Shown: one piece after another, positions 1-9,893 of the stretch
Layout of the letters: each line of letters starts with the position of its first letter
Position numbering within the stretch: position 1 is the first letter of the stretch
Source of the DNA: an uncultured Verrucomicrobiae bacterium
GTDB taxonomy: Bacteria > Verrucomicrobiota > Verrucomicrobiia > Limisphaerales > AAA164-E04
Length of the DNA stretch: 55,703 nt
Assembly: GCA_943788245.1 (NCBI GenBank)
Contig: CALSPN010000041.1
Location: 1 to 55,703 of the forward strand
Reading direction: 5' to 3'
Program-made: the position numbers and the translations under genes
The notes under the pieces: generated by a model
What the model saw: the letters and a program-made list of their open reading frames with translations, nothing else
The model's database searches: none
What the model was told of the DNA's origin: nothing

Positions 1-1065
1 AACTAACTGGGCGTCCAGTTGCAGCGTATGGGACGATTGGATGACGCAAAGGCCGCATTTAATGTTGCCAAAAAGTACTCCAGCGAAATTTCCTCTGCGG
101 ATTTCAATCTCGAAGCAAATGAACTTCTTTCCAATCAGCAGCCAGTTGTAGGGATCATCGATGATCAGGAATGGAACAAGATGCAGGGCAAGTTCAGGTC
201 GATAGCTCAGATCCTCAAAGCAAACGGTGAAATTGATGTAGTCCGTTTTCAAAATGAAATGGGAATCCAACTCTTCACTGGAGGTAACTTTCGTCAAGCG
301 GCAATGAGGTTCAGGAGGGGTATTGAATTGGACCCCTTCCAATACAGATTTTTGGCTGGGAAATTCCCAAGCTTTGTTAAATCTAGGTTCACCCGTCGAG
401 CTACTGGAAACTTTGAAACAACTTGAGCAATCAGGTAATGATCTGGACGAATCCCAAAAAGCGGAAGTGACTCGATTGACAGCTCTCGCACATTATGGTG
501 TGGGGAATAAATATTACGCAAACAAGGAGGACGCATTGGGTGCCAAGGAATTTGAACTTGCAGAGGGATTGCTTCTGAAAGCTCGTGAGGATTTCCCTAA
601 ATCGGAGCCATTATCGAAACCTTGGCTCAAGTGTATTTGTTTACCGAGAGATATCAAGAAGCTGCAGCCATGTGTGACACTCACTTGAACTTGAATTCAG
701 ATTCCGTCAATGCGCGACAAACCAAAGCAGTTTCACAGATGCGCGCCGGTGATTTTGAGAGTGCGGTGGAGACTTTGACCGAAGCACTTGTGAAAAATCC
801 AAACAACAATATTGCTCTGCTCAACAAAGCGATTTGTCACCTACAATTAAAGCAGTTGGATGAAGCTTCCCTTGACTATAAAACGCTCTCTGAACGCATC
901 GAAAACAGCCATGCCGTTCACTATGGCCTGGCTGAAATTGCCCATCAGAAAAATAATACCGCTGAAGCGATTAAGCATTACGAGTCTTACCTTGAAATAG
1001 CACCCAAGGGTACAAGTGAATTCGAAAAAGTGAAGGCCACGCTGGCAGCTCTCAAAGTTGAATGA
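1..1065 (+). CDS. TPR-repeat protein, 5' partial, two apparent frameshifts
   Basis: This is the C-terminal part of a tetratricopeptide-repeat protein; TPRs are helical scaffolds for protein contacts and the partner is unknown. Helix-turn-helix TPR units are visible, for example AVETLTEALVKNPNNNIALL and AEAIKHYESYLEIAPKG near the end. The reading moves through three stretches: frame 1 to about 335, frame 2 to about 608, then frame 1 to the stop at 1065. The first shift is one extra C in the CCCC at 333-336 (restoring ELDPSNTDFWLG). The second lies at 608-610 and is one base missing or two extra (restoring IIETLAQVYLF). A TAA at 4-6 in the reading frame suggests the gene began outside the window with another indel. 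The GT4 gene starts 15 bases after the stop. Role unknown. Confidence 0.7.
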
Positions 1066-1080
1066 CCCTGAGAACCGGGA

Positions 1081-2260
1081 ATGGGAATGTTTGTATCTCA
1101 TGTCATCACGCGTCTCATCGTAGGTGGCGCTCAGGAAAACACTATATCCACTGTCCTTGGGCTCCATGAATCCTCCGACGTTGATGTCGAGTTAATTTCC
1201 GGTCCCACAGATGCATCCCTTCCGGAAGGATCATTGGACTCCAAACTAAGCAAAATTCCGAAGCGCTTCCATATCGAACCTCATCTGATTCGGCCAGTGT
1301 CGCTGCTTCATGATTTTCGAGCCTACATTTCTCTAAAAAGAAGGTATCAGGAGACGCATCCTGATATTGTTCACACTCACAGCGGAAAAGCCGGTTTTAT
1401 CGGCAGGTTAGCGGCTAAAGCTGCAGGAGTAAAATGCATTGTCCATACGATTCATGGTCCTTCTTTCGGCTCTTATCAAAGCGCGCTCTCCAATGCGTTT
1501 TTTGTTAACGCGGAACGGATGGCTGGCAGGGCCACTCATCATTTTATTGGTGTTGCGGATGCGATGTGCCGTCAGTATCAACAGGCAGGTATAGGGAACC
1601 CTTCCGATTATTCGACGATATACAGCGGATTCGACCTGAATGCGTTCTTATCCACCAATCCCAATGCCGCACTGCGCGCCAAACTTGGAATCCTGGAAAC
1701 AGACTTTGTTATTGGTAAGATTGCAAGGCTCTTCGATCTCAAAGGTCATCAGGAATTATTTTCTGTTTTACCTCGTCTGATTCAAAAAATCCCGAACCTA
1801 AAATTGCTTTTGGTAGGTGGAGGGCCTCATAAGAAATTATTTATCAATCAATTGGACCAAATGGGATTGAGGAACAGGGTTGTTTTCTCTGGCTTGATCA
1901 AACCTGAAGAGGTGCCCACAATGGGTTGGTATCATGGATGTGCTGACCCATTTATCTCAACGGGAAGGGTTGCCAAGAGCTCTTCCGCAGGCGATGGCTG
2001 CGGGGAAACCTGTGGTCGCAGTTGATTTAGACGGTTCACCGGAAGTCTGCATCACGGGTAAAACCGGGTTTTTGCTTCAACCGGGTGATCAGCGCGCATT
2101 AATCAATGCGATGGTGACTCTTTTCGAAAATCCGGCCCTCCGAGAACGCCTTGGCCAAGCAGGAAAAGATCTGGTAAAGAAACGCTTTACTGTTCAGACC
2201 ATGGTGGAATCGATTCATAGACTTTATCTTCGCTTGTTGGCAAATGGTGGTAATGGGTAA
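1081..2260 (+). CDS. GT4-family glycosyltransferase, one frameshift
   Basis: Predicted retaining glycosyltransferase of family GT4 with GT-B fold, which moves a sugar from a nucleotide-sugar donor onto a glycan or lipid acceptor. The N-terminal domain opens with SHVITRLIVGGAQENT and carries DIVHTHSGKAGFIGRLAA. The C-terminal donor domain has KIARLFDLKGHQELF and LLLVGGGP. The donor motif reads EGLPRALPQAM, in which the second Glu of the EX7E signature is Gln, a common variant of this subgroup. The frame breaks at the GGG at 1923-1925: dropping one G joins EEVPTM to VGIMDVLTHLSQREGLP and gives about 392 residues, the usual length. The acceptor cannot be deduced; surface polysaccharide or lipid glycosylation is a reasonable guess. 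Confidence 0.85.
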
Positions 2261-2323
2261 ACAAAATGCCTTTTATTGTCCTTGCCAGTTGAAGATTTTA
2301 TTCTGATTGGTTAGTTCTTTTCT

Positions 2324-3377
2324 ATGCGGTTTATCGGAACCATCATTGAAAAGCTTCAGCGCCACCCCAAACGGATAGTGCTTCCGGAGGGTCAGGAGCC
2401 GAGGGTCTTGCAGGCAGCACGACAGTATAGAGCTTTGAAACTGGGGGGTACCGATCCTGTTGGGCGACCGCACGCGAATCAAAGAATCCGCCGCAGCCTT
2501 GAATTTATCGCTGGACGGGATTCGTATCATTAATCCCGATACGAGCGAGGATTTGGGAAACTTTGCGGAACGTTACATGAAAATGAGACGTTCAAAAGGT
2601 GTGAGTGAGGAGGAAGCGATCAAAGCCATGAAGGACCCAAACTATTATGGTTCCATGATGGTGGCCATGCATCAGGCAGATGGACTGGTTTCAGGGACAT
2701 CCGAGTTTTCAGGAAGTGTTTTGCGTCCTCTTTTCCGAATCATTAAAGTCGCCCCCAATACCTCCACTGCCTCAAGTTGCATGATCATGGAGGTGGATGA
2801 TACTCGCTTTGGTGAAGAGGGAGTGCTTTTCTTTGCGGACTGTGGAGTGATTCCTGCCCCCAGTTCAGAGCAACTGGCGGATATTGCCGTCTCAACCGCA
2901 AATCTTGCCAAGCATCTGATGGGCATCAAGCCGCGTGTCGCCATGCTTTCGTATTCGACCAAAGGAAGTGCGGGGCATCCGGAAATTGAGAAAATACAAA
3001 CAGCCACTCATTTGGCAAAAGTAAAAGCTGCCGACACCGATCTTGATGCAGATTTTGACGGTGAAATTCAGGTGGATGCTGCTCTGGTCCCCGATGTCGC
3101 CAGAGTCAAATCACTGGATTCCAGAGTCGCAGGCCATGCAAATGTATTGATTTTCCCAGATCTCAATTCAGGGAACATCGCGAGTAAGTTGCTTAAACAC
3201 ATGGCAAGAGCCAATGCTTATGGTCAAATTCTGCTAGGTCTGGACCGACCTGCTGCTGATGTCTCCAGGGGATCGAATGCCCATGATATTCTAGGTGTCG
3301 CAGCAATCGTGGGACTGCAATCCATTGAATACAATATGTTGTTTCCTGGTGCGGGTCTGAATCTGCCAGGTGAATAA
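2324..3377 (+). CDS. pta: phosphate acetyltransferase (short PTA_PTB form), one frameshift
   Basis: Interconverts acetyl-CoA and phosphate with acetyl phosphate and CoA in the cytoplasm, linking carbon flux to acetate formation or use. It holds only the catalytic PTA_PTB domain: RIVLPEGQEPRVLQAA at the start, then DGLVSGTSEFSGSVLRP, FADCGVIPAPSSEQLADIA, RVAMLSYSTKGSAGHPE and FPDLNSGNIASKL. One extra G in the six-G run at 2443-2448 breaks the frame; removing it joins ALKLG to VPILLGDRTRI and gives about 350 residues, normal for the short form. The AAA/DRTGG protein that is fused N-terminally in long Pta follows as a separate gene 21 bases downstream. No acetate kinase gene is in the window. 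Confidence 0.88.
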
Positions 3378-3398
3378 TGTCCAAGCTACGAGAAAAAG

Positions 3399-4502
3399 AT
3401 GAAAAACATTATCACCCCTCGCGTCTTTATCGCAGCCACTCGACAAAATGATGGCAAGACAACGACTTCGTTGGGATTGTTGTCTGCCATCAAGCGCTAC
3501 TATCCCAGAGTTGGGTACATCAAGCCTGTCGGTCAACGATTTGTGGATGTTGAGGATCACAAGATTGATGAAGATTCTTTCCTGATGGATAAGGTCTTCC
3601 GACTGAATTGTCCTTTGCCTGAAATGAGCCCTATTGCGGTTGCATCGGATTTTACTCGCAAGTATCTAAAATCCTCAAACAGCCCCAAACTGGTGAAACG
3701 CGTTCAACAGGCGTTCGACCGGGTTGCCTGGGAAAAGGATTTTGTATTGTGCGAAGGAACGGGGCATGCGGGTGTGGGGTCCGTTTTCGACTTATCCAAT
3801 GCGAGGGTGGCAAAAATTTTAAATGCAAAAGTCGTTCTGGTCACTCAGGGCGGGATCGGGCGGCCGATTGATGAAGTTGCACTGAATCAGGCTTTGTTTG
3901 AAAAGGACGGAGTTGAAATCATAGGTGTTATTCTCAATAAAGTTCGACAGGATAAGGTGGATTATATCTCAGAGTTTGCGCGCAAAGGACTGGAGCGCCG
4001 AGGACTTAACCTGCTGGGAGTGATACCTCACCAACGAATGCTTTCAAGTCCGACCATGGAGCTCATTCGTGATGCATTGGTAGCAAAGGTTCTCAATCAA
4101 ACCAAGGAAATCCATAATATCGTTGATAATGTGGTAGTTGGTGCAATGAGTGCACCCAATGCTAGGAAATTTTTTCGTCCAGGCTCATTGATGATCATGC
4201 CCGCAGATCGCGAAGACCTGATCGAGACAGCCGCCGCTCCCAATGAAACCGGCGCTCCAACCAAATTGTCAGGTGTCGTTTTGACGGATGATATCAGGCC
4301 CTCCAATCGCGTGATGAAAATAATAGAAAGCATGCCCTATCCCGTGCTCATGACACCTGAGGACAGCTATCAAGTCGCTTCAACCGTCCATGATTTGATT
4401 GTAAAGACTCGTCCCGGAGATGTTGCCAAAATTGCCTTGATAAGAGATTTGGTAAAGACACACGTCCATGTGAGTTCTATTGTTGACCAAACTATTCGTT
4501 GA
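3399..4502 (+). CDS. stand-alone AAA_26/DRTGG protein (Pta N-terminal-like)
   Basis: A 367-residue protein matching the N-terminal half of long-form phosphotransacetylases. It has a BioD/CobB-like P-loop domain (ATRQNDGKTTTS at about 13-24, VLVTQGGIGRP, IIGVILNKV) followed by a DRTGG-type domain (VVVGAMSAPNARKFFRPGSL, ADREDLIETA, LSGVVLTDDIRPS) over about 225-325. In long Pta these regions affect oligomer state and allosteric control; a separate protein could regulate the adjacent Pta in trans. That role is inference. It follows pta closely, so co-transcription is likely, but the order is catalytic domain first, the reverse of the fusion. A dethiobiotin synthase role is unlikely because no bio genes are near and the DRTGG domain is present. 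Confidence 0.78.
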   Translation: MKNIITPRVFIAATRQNDGKTTTSLGLLSAIKRYYPRVGYIKPVGQRFVDVEDHKIDEDSFLMDKVFRLNCPLPEMSPIAVASDFTRKYLKSSNSPKLVKRVQQAFDRVAWEKDFVLCEGTGHAGVGSVFDLSNARVAKILNAKVVLVTQGGIGRPIDEVALNQALFEKDGVEIIGVILNKVRQDKVDYISEFARKGLERRGLNLLGVIPHQRMLSSPTMELIRDALVAKVLNQTKEIHNIVDNVVVGAMSAPNARKFFRPGSLMIMPADREDLIETAAAPNETGAPTKLSGVVLTDDIRPSNRVMKIIESMPYPVLMTPEDSYQVASTVHDLIVKTRPGDVAKIALIRDLVKTHVHVSSIVDQTIR

Positions 4503-4527
4503 ATGTTGCGTCCTCATTCAAAAATTT

Positions 4528-5621
4528 ATGAAATTGCCCATACTTGATCATTTAAAAGCGTTAGCGACATACCAACCTGGTCGTCCTATTGAGGAAGTTG
4601 CCAGGGAATTAAACATCCCTGTCAACGATGTCATCAAGTTGGCATCCAATGAGAACCCACTTGGGCCTTCCCCCAAGGCAATTAAAGCAATGCAGGATGC
4701 CGTTCCTTCGGTTCACTTATATCCGGACGGGAATGTATTTTATCTGAAAAATAAAATGGCGAATCATCTTGATATATCCCCCGAATCTCTCGTTTTTTGG
4801 AAATGGTTCCAATGAATTGATTGAATGGATAGGGCATGTGCTATTGCGGGAGAATTCAAATATCGTCGTATCCCAATACTGTTTTGCAATTTACCCCATT
4901 ATAGCAGCCATGTTTGGTGCGCAAACCAAGACCGTGTCCGCAAACCATTATGGACATGACCTAAACGCAATGGCTGAGGCGGTAGACCAACGCACTCGAG
5001 TCGTTTTTGTTGCGAATCCAAACAATCCCACTGGAACACTTGCCAGTAAAGGCGCGGTGACAGATTTTCTGGCTCGAATTCCAGATGATGTACTTATTGT
5101 CATGGATGAAGCTTATTTTGAATACCTTCCTGATCCTACCGACCTATTACCGCTGATTCGTTCAGGAAAGAAACCCAACCTGCTGCTCATGCGCACCTTT
5201 TCCAAAATATATGGTTTATCAGGTTTGCGTATTGGATACGGCGTTGGTTCGCCGGAGCTCATCCAGAGAATGGAGAAGGTGAGGCAGCCATTCAATGTGA
5301 ATGCGATTGCGCAAGCAGGAGCTTTGGCTGCACTTGATGATCAGGAGCATGTGGATCGAACTCGTCTTAATAATGCGGAAGGAGTCGAGTTTTTCCAGAA
5401 AGCTTTTGTGCAAATGGGTTTGGAACATGTTCCTTCATATGCGAATTTTGTCCTCGTAAAAGTGGGGGATGGGAAGCAGGTGTTTGATTACCTGCAGAAA
5501 AATGGGGTTATCACTCGTCCTATGGCGGGTTATCAACTTCCTGAGTGGCTCAGGATTAGCGTGGGGCTTAGCAAAAGAAAACCAGCGATGTCTTGATGTA
5601 TTGAAGCTTGCTCTAGGTTGA
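4528..5621 (+). CDS. hisC: histidinol-phosphate aminotransferase, two frameshifts
   Basis: PLP enzyme of fold type I that converts imidazole-acetol phosphate and glutamate to histidinol phosphate in histidine synthesis; such enzymes can also act on aromatic amino acids. Motifs: LASNENPLGPSPKAI, FVANPNNPTGT, IVMDEAYFEY, and the PLP lysine in RTFSKIYGLSGLRIGYG. The start at 4528 (MKLPILDHLKALATYQPG) matches the usual HisC N-terminus. Two indels break it: one extra T in the six-T run at 4793-4798, and one extra G in the GGGG at 5563-5566. Removing both gives 363 residues ending LAKENQRCLDVLKLALG with TGA at 5619-5621. Without the second correction the frame ends early at 5596. No other his gene is in view. 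Confidence 0.88.
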
Positions 5622-5707
5622 TTCCTTTTCGGAAGGCAGTCTCACTGTAAGGCCCCACTTTCCGGCAAAGTGACGCAACAGAGGATTGCGCCGAAGCGGT
5701 TCCAGAG

Positions 5708-7837
5708 TCAGGCGAATTGCTTGGGACTGGCTTTCGATGCAACAAGGCTCTCGACAAGGACCAACCCCAAAACCGCTAAAAGCATCCAACGCCAATACTT
5801 CTGATCTTGTTCAATCTCCTGAGACTGAAGTAGTCTTGAGTCCTCAGCCCTTTGTTCGCGTGCTTCTGGAGTTTCTTCAGCGGTATTCTCCTGATCACGG
5901 GTAGGCACGCCCAAGCTCTCCAATGTCTCCAGGGGCAGCACAGAGGTACGGCTTTCATCAGCGTGTAGATTCACTGCAAAAGTCCAGCGAAAATCATTGT
6001 CCGCCTCAATTTCATAAATACCGGGAAGATTCGTGTTGCGGTAAAGTTTGTCAGCGCTTTTTTTCTCCACTTCTCCATTAGGATTTCGAATCGCCAATTT
6101 ATCTTCAGTGGGTATACTGCTCAAGTCCACGGCTTCCCCTATGGAATACTGCGTTCTGAGTTCCTGATAATTCCTTCCCCAGTTGAGGGCGGTGTAAAGC
6201 CATGGAACAAACTTGGTGGACAAGGCCAATTGACTGTCTTTGGGTGTCCATGAAGAACTAATCAATATAATTCGCCCCAAACCCTGACTACGGGTGATAA
6301 TCGCAGGCTCATCATTATCGAGGTAAGCGGCTATCTGTAGTTCTTTCTGTGAAAGATCCAAGTTCAAAATTCGACGATGCTTCCAAAAATGTATTTTACT
6401 GAAGTTGCTGAACCTGGGATCGGCAAATGGCGCGAAAAGAGGGTGCTGGAAATCGATCTTACCAATCAAGGAATAATCGCTTACTGCTGCTTCCTCTATT
6501 TCAAGAACAGGGTCTTCCCACATGACCTGGAGAGTGTTTTGCATCGTCACTGATGTGAGTGGCATGAGGATGATACCTCCTTTTTTGACGTGCTCACGCA
6601 ATCCCTCGGCCACTGAATCGTTCAGTGGGCGGGTCACAATCCAAAGATCAATCCCTTTAAGTGCAGCCAACGGTTCCCATGCCTCCGTCTGGGATTGTAT
6701 TAATTCAACACGATGCTCAGGGATAGACTGAAAAGCGCGCTCGATGTAATACTCAAGTTCACTATCCTGTTTTTGACTCTTTGGAGCGAGTAATACGATA
6801 CGGCTCGTTCTTGGTTTGAAGGGAGCGAGCCAAATGGTGTTATCGAAGGTCTCGGAATCCCCGGTTAATACCAACTGATTCACCCTCTTGTCTTCTGGCC
6901 ACTTGGGAGCCGTCATGATTCTCGTTTGTCCGGGAGTCACATACATGGGAAGACTTTCGTTGGTTTCAATACTGTTGTCTTCTGTCTTCCATTGTATCTC
7001 AAACTGTTCCTGATCAGAATCTTGAGCATTAGAGACTCGGACACGCGGGGCTATGAATGACTCATCTTCAGCAATTTGCCAGTCGGATTGAAGTGCCTGC
7101 AATCCGGCATTGCTGGAATTTCTGGGCTCAGTGCCGTCGAAAACCACATAGGCATGCTTGGGCCAGTCCTGTCCGCGCAGGCCCTCGTATCGACTGCCGA
7201 CTTGGAGGTCGGAAATAACGACTAATTCCCAGGCTTGCTCTTTGCTTTCTTTTTCCTCTTCTCTTGCACCCTCTTCCATTCGGTTGAGGGATTCCAGGAG
7301 TGCATCATCAATGGATGTGGCCTTCCAGCTGGGCGGGTGAGCTTTGATACGATTGAGGATTTCAGACGTTCGTATGTCAGGGTTTAAGCCACTCCAGTCG
7401 TCAAAAGAAACAACTTGATGGATACTTTCATCAAAAAGGTAAACAGAAGCGTAGGCCTCTTGCTTCCATTGTGTTAACCAATTTTCAGCTTTAGAAAGTG
7501 ATTCCTCCCAAAGCCCATCCCGACGCATGCTGGCACTTTTGTCGATCAAGAGACAATGCCTGACGCGCTCATCTGATTCTAATTGTATGGTTTGTTCATT
7601 GGATAGATAGGGTCTTGAAAAAGCCAGTGCCAGCAATAGGAAAACCAGGCATCGAAGTAAGAGCAGGAACCAATGTTCAATGCGACTTTTACGGGTCAGT
7701 TTTGGCGGTGAAGCCTTCAGAAACATCAACGTACTGAAAGACCTTTTTTCTCGGGTAACCCGCCTGATGAGGTGAAAGAGGATTGGCCCAGCGATAGCCG
7801 CCCCCCCCAGCAGGAATAATGGATATAAAAAACTCAT
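5708..7837 (-). CDS. BatA-domain/VWA membrane protein
   Basis: A 709-residue membrane protein with the BatA N-terminal layout: two hydrophobic segments at about 3-22 and 55-75 flanking a basic loop (FHLIRRVTREKRSFSTLMFL). A von Willebrand A domain follows with an intact MIDAS start, D99-K-S101-A-S103 in LLIDKSASM. The middle resembles the GATase-like region of such proteins (GIILMPLTSV, GLGRIILISSSW), and a last membrane helix lies near 690. It is the final gene of the MoxR operon, 6 bases after the DUF58 gene. MoxR/VWA pairs are generally linked to chaperone-like assembly or metal-dependent activation of partners; the target here is unknown. The annotated tail SKASPKQFA may be cut short: another frame continues for about 30 Arg/Leu-rich codons to about 5613. 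Confidence 0.8.
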   Translation of the reverse strand: MSFLYPLFLLGGAAIAGPILFHLIRRVTREKRSFSTLMFLKASPPKLTRKSRIEHWFLLLLRCLVFLLLALAFSRPYLSNEQTIQLESDERVRHCLLIDKSASMRRDGLWEESLSKAENWLTQWKQEAYASVYLFDESIHQVVSFDDWSGLNPDIRTSEILNRIKAHPPSWKATSIDDALLESLNRMEEGAREEEKESKEQAWELVVISDLQVGSRYEGLRGQDWPKHAYVVFDGTEPRNSSNAGLQALQSDWQIAEDESFIAPRVRVSNAQDSDQEQFEIQWKTEDNSIETNESLPMYVTPGQTRIMTAPKWPEDKRVNQLVLTGDSETFDNTIWLAPFKPRTSRIVLLAPKSQKQDSELEYYIERAFQSIPEHRVELIQSQTEAWEPLAALKGIDLWIVTRPLNDSVAEGLREHVKKGGIILMPLTSVTMQNTLQVMWEDPVLEIEEAAVSDYSLIGKIDFQHPLFAPFADPRFSNFSKIHFWKHRRILNLDLSQKELQIAAYLDNDEPAIITRSQGLGRIILISSSWTPKDSQLALSTKFVPWLYTALNWGRNYQELRTQYSIGEAVDLSSIPTEDKLAIRNPNGEVEKKSADKLYRNTNLPGIYEIEADNDFRWTFAVNLHADESRTSVLPLETLESLGVPTRDQENTAEETPEAREQRAEDSRLLQSQEIEQDQKYWRWMLLAVLGLVLVESLVASKASPKQFA

Positions 7838-7843
7838 ACGTTG

Positions 7844-8803
7844 TTACCCTGCGTGTGTTTTCCTTTGAACCACCCTCCCTCGGTGAATCCTTGCCTTCAG
7901 GAAATCGAATAACCCCTTTTCCAATGGCTCATCTGTCGTGAGAAATGTGTAGCCGATGCCCGACTTGTCGCATGCATTTTTGAGCTTTTCCAGATGGTTT
8001 TCCATCTGCTCCATATAGCCCTTTTTGGCTGTTGCCGGATCCACATACATCAATTGTCCGGTTTCCTGATCTTCAAATTGAATTGCTTCTTCAAAGGTGA
8101 AATGGCGCTCGGCCGGATCCAGAATATGGAAGACCTGAACCTCATGACCATAGGCGGTGAGTGTTGCAAGGTTGTCTTCCAGCTCGTCCAGAGGCGCCAG
8201 AAAATCAGAGATCAGAACGATCAGACCGCGTGATGTTATAAGGTCCATGATGCGCTTGATCGGTTTTTTGATGTCCGTACTCCTTCCTTGGCATGGTTTT
8301 TCCAAGGTCTGCATGAGTTGACGCAGATGTCCAGGTCGGTTACGCGCAGGCATGTATTCCTGAATCACTTCATCAAACGACATGAGACCCACGGCATCAC
8401 CCTGCCTGTTCAGGAAATAGCCCAATGTGGCAGCCAGCGTGTTGGCGTAATCCTGTTTGGTGAAACCTTTAGATCCGAACTCCATCGACTTGCTTCGATC
8501 CATCAAGAGGAAACAGCGAAGGTTGGTCTCGTCTTCAAATTTTTTGATGTAGTAACGATCGCTGCGGGCATAGAGCTTCCAGTCGAGATACCGAGGATCG
8601 TCACCCGGTGTATATTGTCTGTATTCGGTAAATTCAACTGAGAATCCATGGTAAGGGCTCCGGTGCAGGCCGTTCCAGAAACCTTCGACAACGACCTTGG
8701 CTCGCAACTCAAGATGCTTGATCGACATCAGAGTCCGCGGGTCAATGAAACGGTGCTGTGTCAATCCCTCCTTGGAGGTTGTTTCTATGCTCGGTTCGGC
8801 CAT
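7844..8803 (-). CDS. DUF58 (VWA-like) protein of MoxR operon
   Basis: A 319-residue DUF58 protein, the usual cytoplasmic partner of MoxR ATPases. The family signature is present as YRQYTPGDDPRYLDWKLYAR at 61-80, followed by a VWA-like domain with a complete MIDAS DxSxS (D102, S104, S106 in LMDRSKSM). GLIVLISDFLAPLDELE matches the later part of the VWA fold. It starts 40 bases after the MoxR stop and ends 6 bases before the BatA/VWA gene, so the three are almost certainly one transcript. The family is thought to work with MoxR in maturing or assembling other proteins; no substrate is indicated by the sequence. Confidence 0.9.
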   Translation of the reverse strand: MAEPSIETTSKEGLTQHRFIDPRTLMSIKHLELRAKVVVEGFWNGLHRSPYHGFSVEFTEYRQYTPGDDPRYLDWKLYARSDRYYIKKFEDETNLRCFLLMDRSKSMEFGSKGFTKQDYANTLAATLGYFLNRQGDAVGLMSFDEVIQEYMPARNRPGHLRQLMQTLEKPCQGRSTDIKKPIKRIMDLITSRGLIVLISDFLAPLDELEDNLATLTAYGHEVQVFHILDPAERHFTFEEAIQFEDQETGQLMYVDPATAKKGYMEQMENHLEKLKNACDKSGIGYTFLTTDEPLEKGLFDFLKARIHRGRVVQRKTHAG

Positions 8804-8843
8804 GTGGATCGTTGCTTGCTGAGCTCTGGTAATCGTTTTCAGG

Positions 8844-9860
8844 TTAAATTGGTTTTACCTGATCCAACAGTTTCTGGATGATGTCTTCAACGCTGACACC
8901 TTCTGCCTCTGCCCTGTAATTTGTCAGAATACGGTGTCTCAGGGTGGGGTTGGCCAGCTTTTGTATGTCTTCGTTGATTACGTGAGATCTACCTTGCAGG
9001 ACAGCTCGCACCTTGGCTCCAAGGATCAAAAACTGAGCAGCGCGCAAACCGGCACCCCAGCTGATCCATTGATTCACAAAATCGAGTGTTTCCTTTTGAT
9101 TGGGTCTCGATGCAGCGGCCAGCCGAACTGCATATCGCACCATTTCATCTGCAACGGGAACGGCGCGGACGGTTTGATGAAAACGCAGCACATCTTCGCC
9201 CGTGAAGATCGGTTCGATAGGCTCAGGCTTTTTCGATGTTGTCTGTTTGACCACCTCCACTTCTTCATCTTCCGGTAAGTAATCGATCACAACGTTGAAC
9301 ATGAAGCGGTCGAGCTGCGCTTCGGGGAGGGGATAGGTTCCCTCCATTTCAATGGGGTTTTGCGTGGCCAGGACGAAAAAAGGTTCTTCCAATGGGTGAC
9401 GCACGCCAGAAGCTGTGATTTGATGCTCTTGCATGGCCTCCAGCAATGCAGCCTGGGTTTTTGGTGGAGTACGATTGATTTCATCAGCCAGAACCATGTT
9501 GGCAAAAATGGGGCCCTTCACGAAATTCAAGTGTCGCCCTTCATCTGTCTCCTGCAGTATCTCCGTTCCAGTAATATCAGCTGGCATGAGGTCAGGAGTG
9601 AATTGAATACGCTGAAATTTCAGATGAAAGATTTGTGCAACGGATTTGACAAGCAGTGTTTTGGCCAAACCAGGTGCACCCGTGATCAAGCAGTGGCCTC
9701 CAGCGAGAAGTGCGATGAGGATCTCCTCAATGGGGCCCTTCTGACCTACGATGACTTTACTCAATTCCTTCTCGATACGGGCACGACTCTGAGCTAACTG
9801 CTCGACGGTGCGCTCTTCGTTAGGCCATTCTTGATTTGCCGGTGCTGATTCTGCCTCCAC
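8844..9860 (-). CDS. MoxR-family AAA+ ATPase
   Basis: A 338-residue AAA+ ATPase of the MoxR family, chaperone-like and partnered by VWA proteins. Walker A is GAPGLAKT (61-68) and Walker B is MVLADE (122-127). The sensor region is FFVLATQNPIEMEGTYPLPE followed by AQLDRFMF, with the C-terminal lid and a sensor-2 type Arg further on. The start is GTG at 9860, supported by an AGAGGA Shine-Dalgarno-like stretch a few bases upstream, unusual here because most genes in this window lack a clear one. It lies 33 bases after the DUF4159 gene in the five-gene operon. Confidence 0.93.
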   Translation of the reverse strand: MEAESAPANQEWPNEERTVEQLAQSRARIEKELSKVIVGQKGPIEEILIALLAGGHCLITGAPGLAKTLLVKSVAQIFHLKFQRIQFTPDLMPADITGTEILQETDEGRHLNFVKGPIFANMVLADEINRTPPKTQAALLEAMQEHQITASGVRHPLEEPFFVLATQNPIEMEGTYPLPEAQLDRFMFNVVIDYLPEDEEVEVVKQTTSKKPEPIEPIFTGEDVLRFHQTVRAVPVADEMVRYAVRLAAASRPNQKETLDFVNQWISWGAGLRAAQFLILGAKVRAVLQGRSHVINEDIQKLANPTLRHRILTNYRAEAEGVSVEDIIQKLLDQVKPI

Positions 9861-9893
9861 AATGATCCTCTCTGTTCAATACGTTGTTTTGAT

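Noticed and set aside
2443..4798. Programmed ribosomal frameshifting in pta and hisC
   Set aside because: The shifts fall in unrelated genes at unconserved places, and hisC has a second one; a shared artefact explains all of them more simply.
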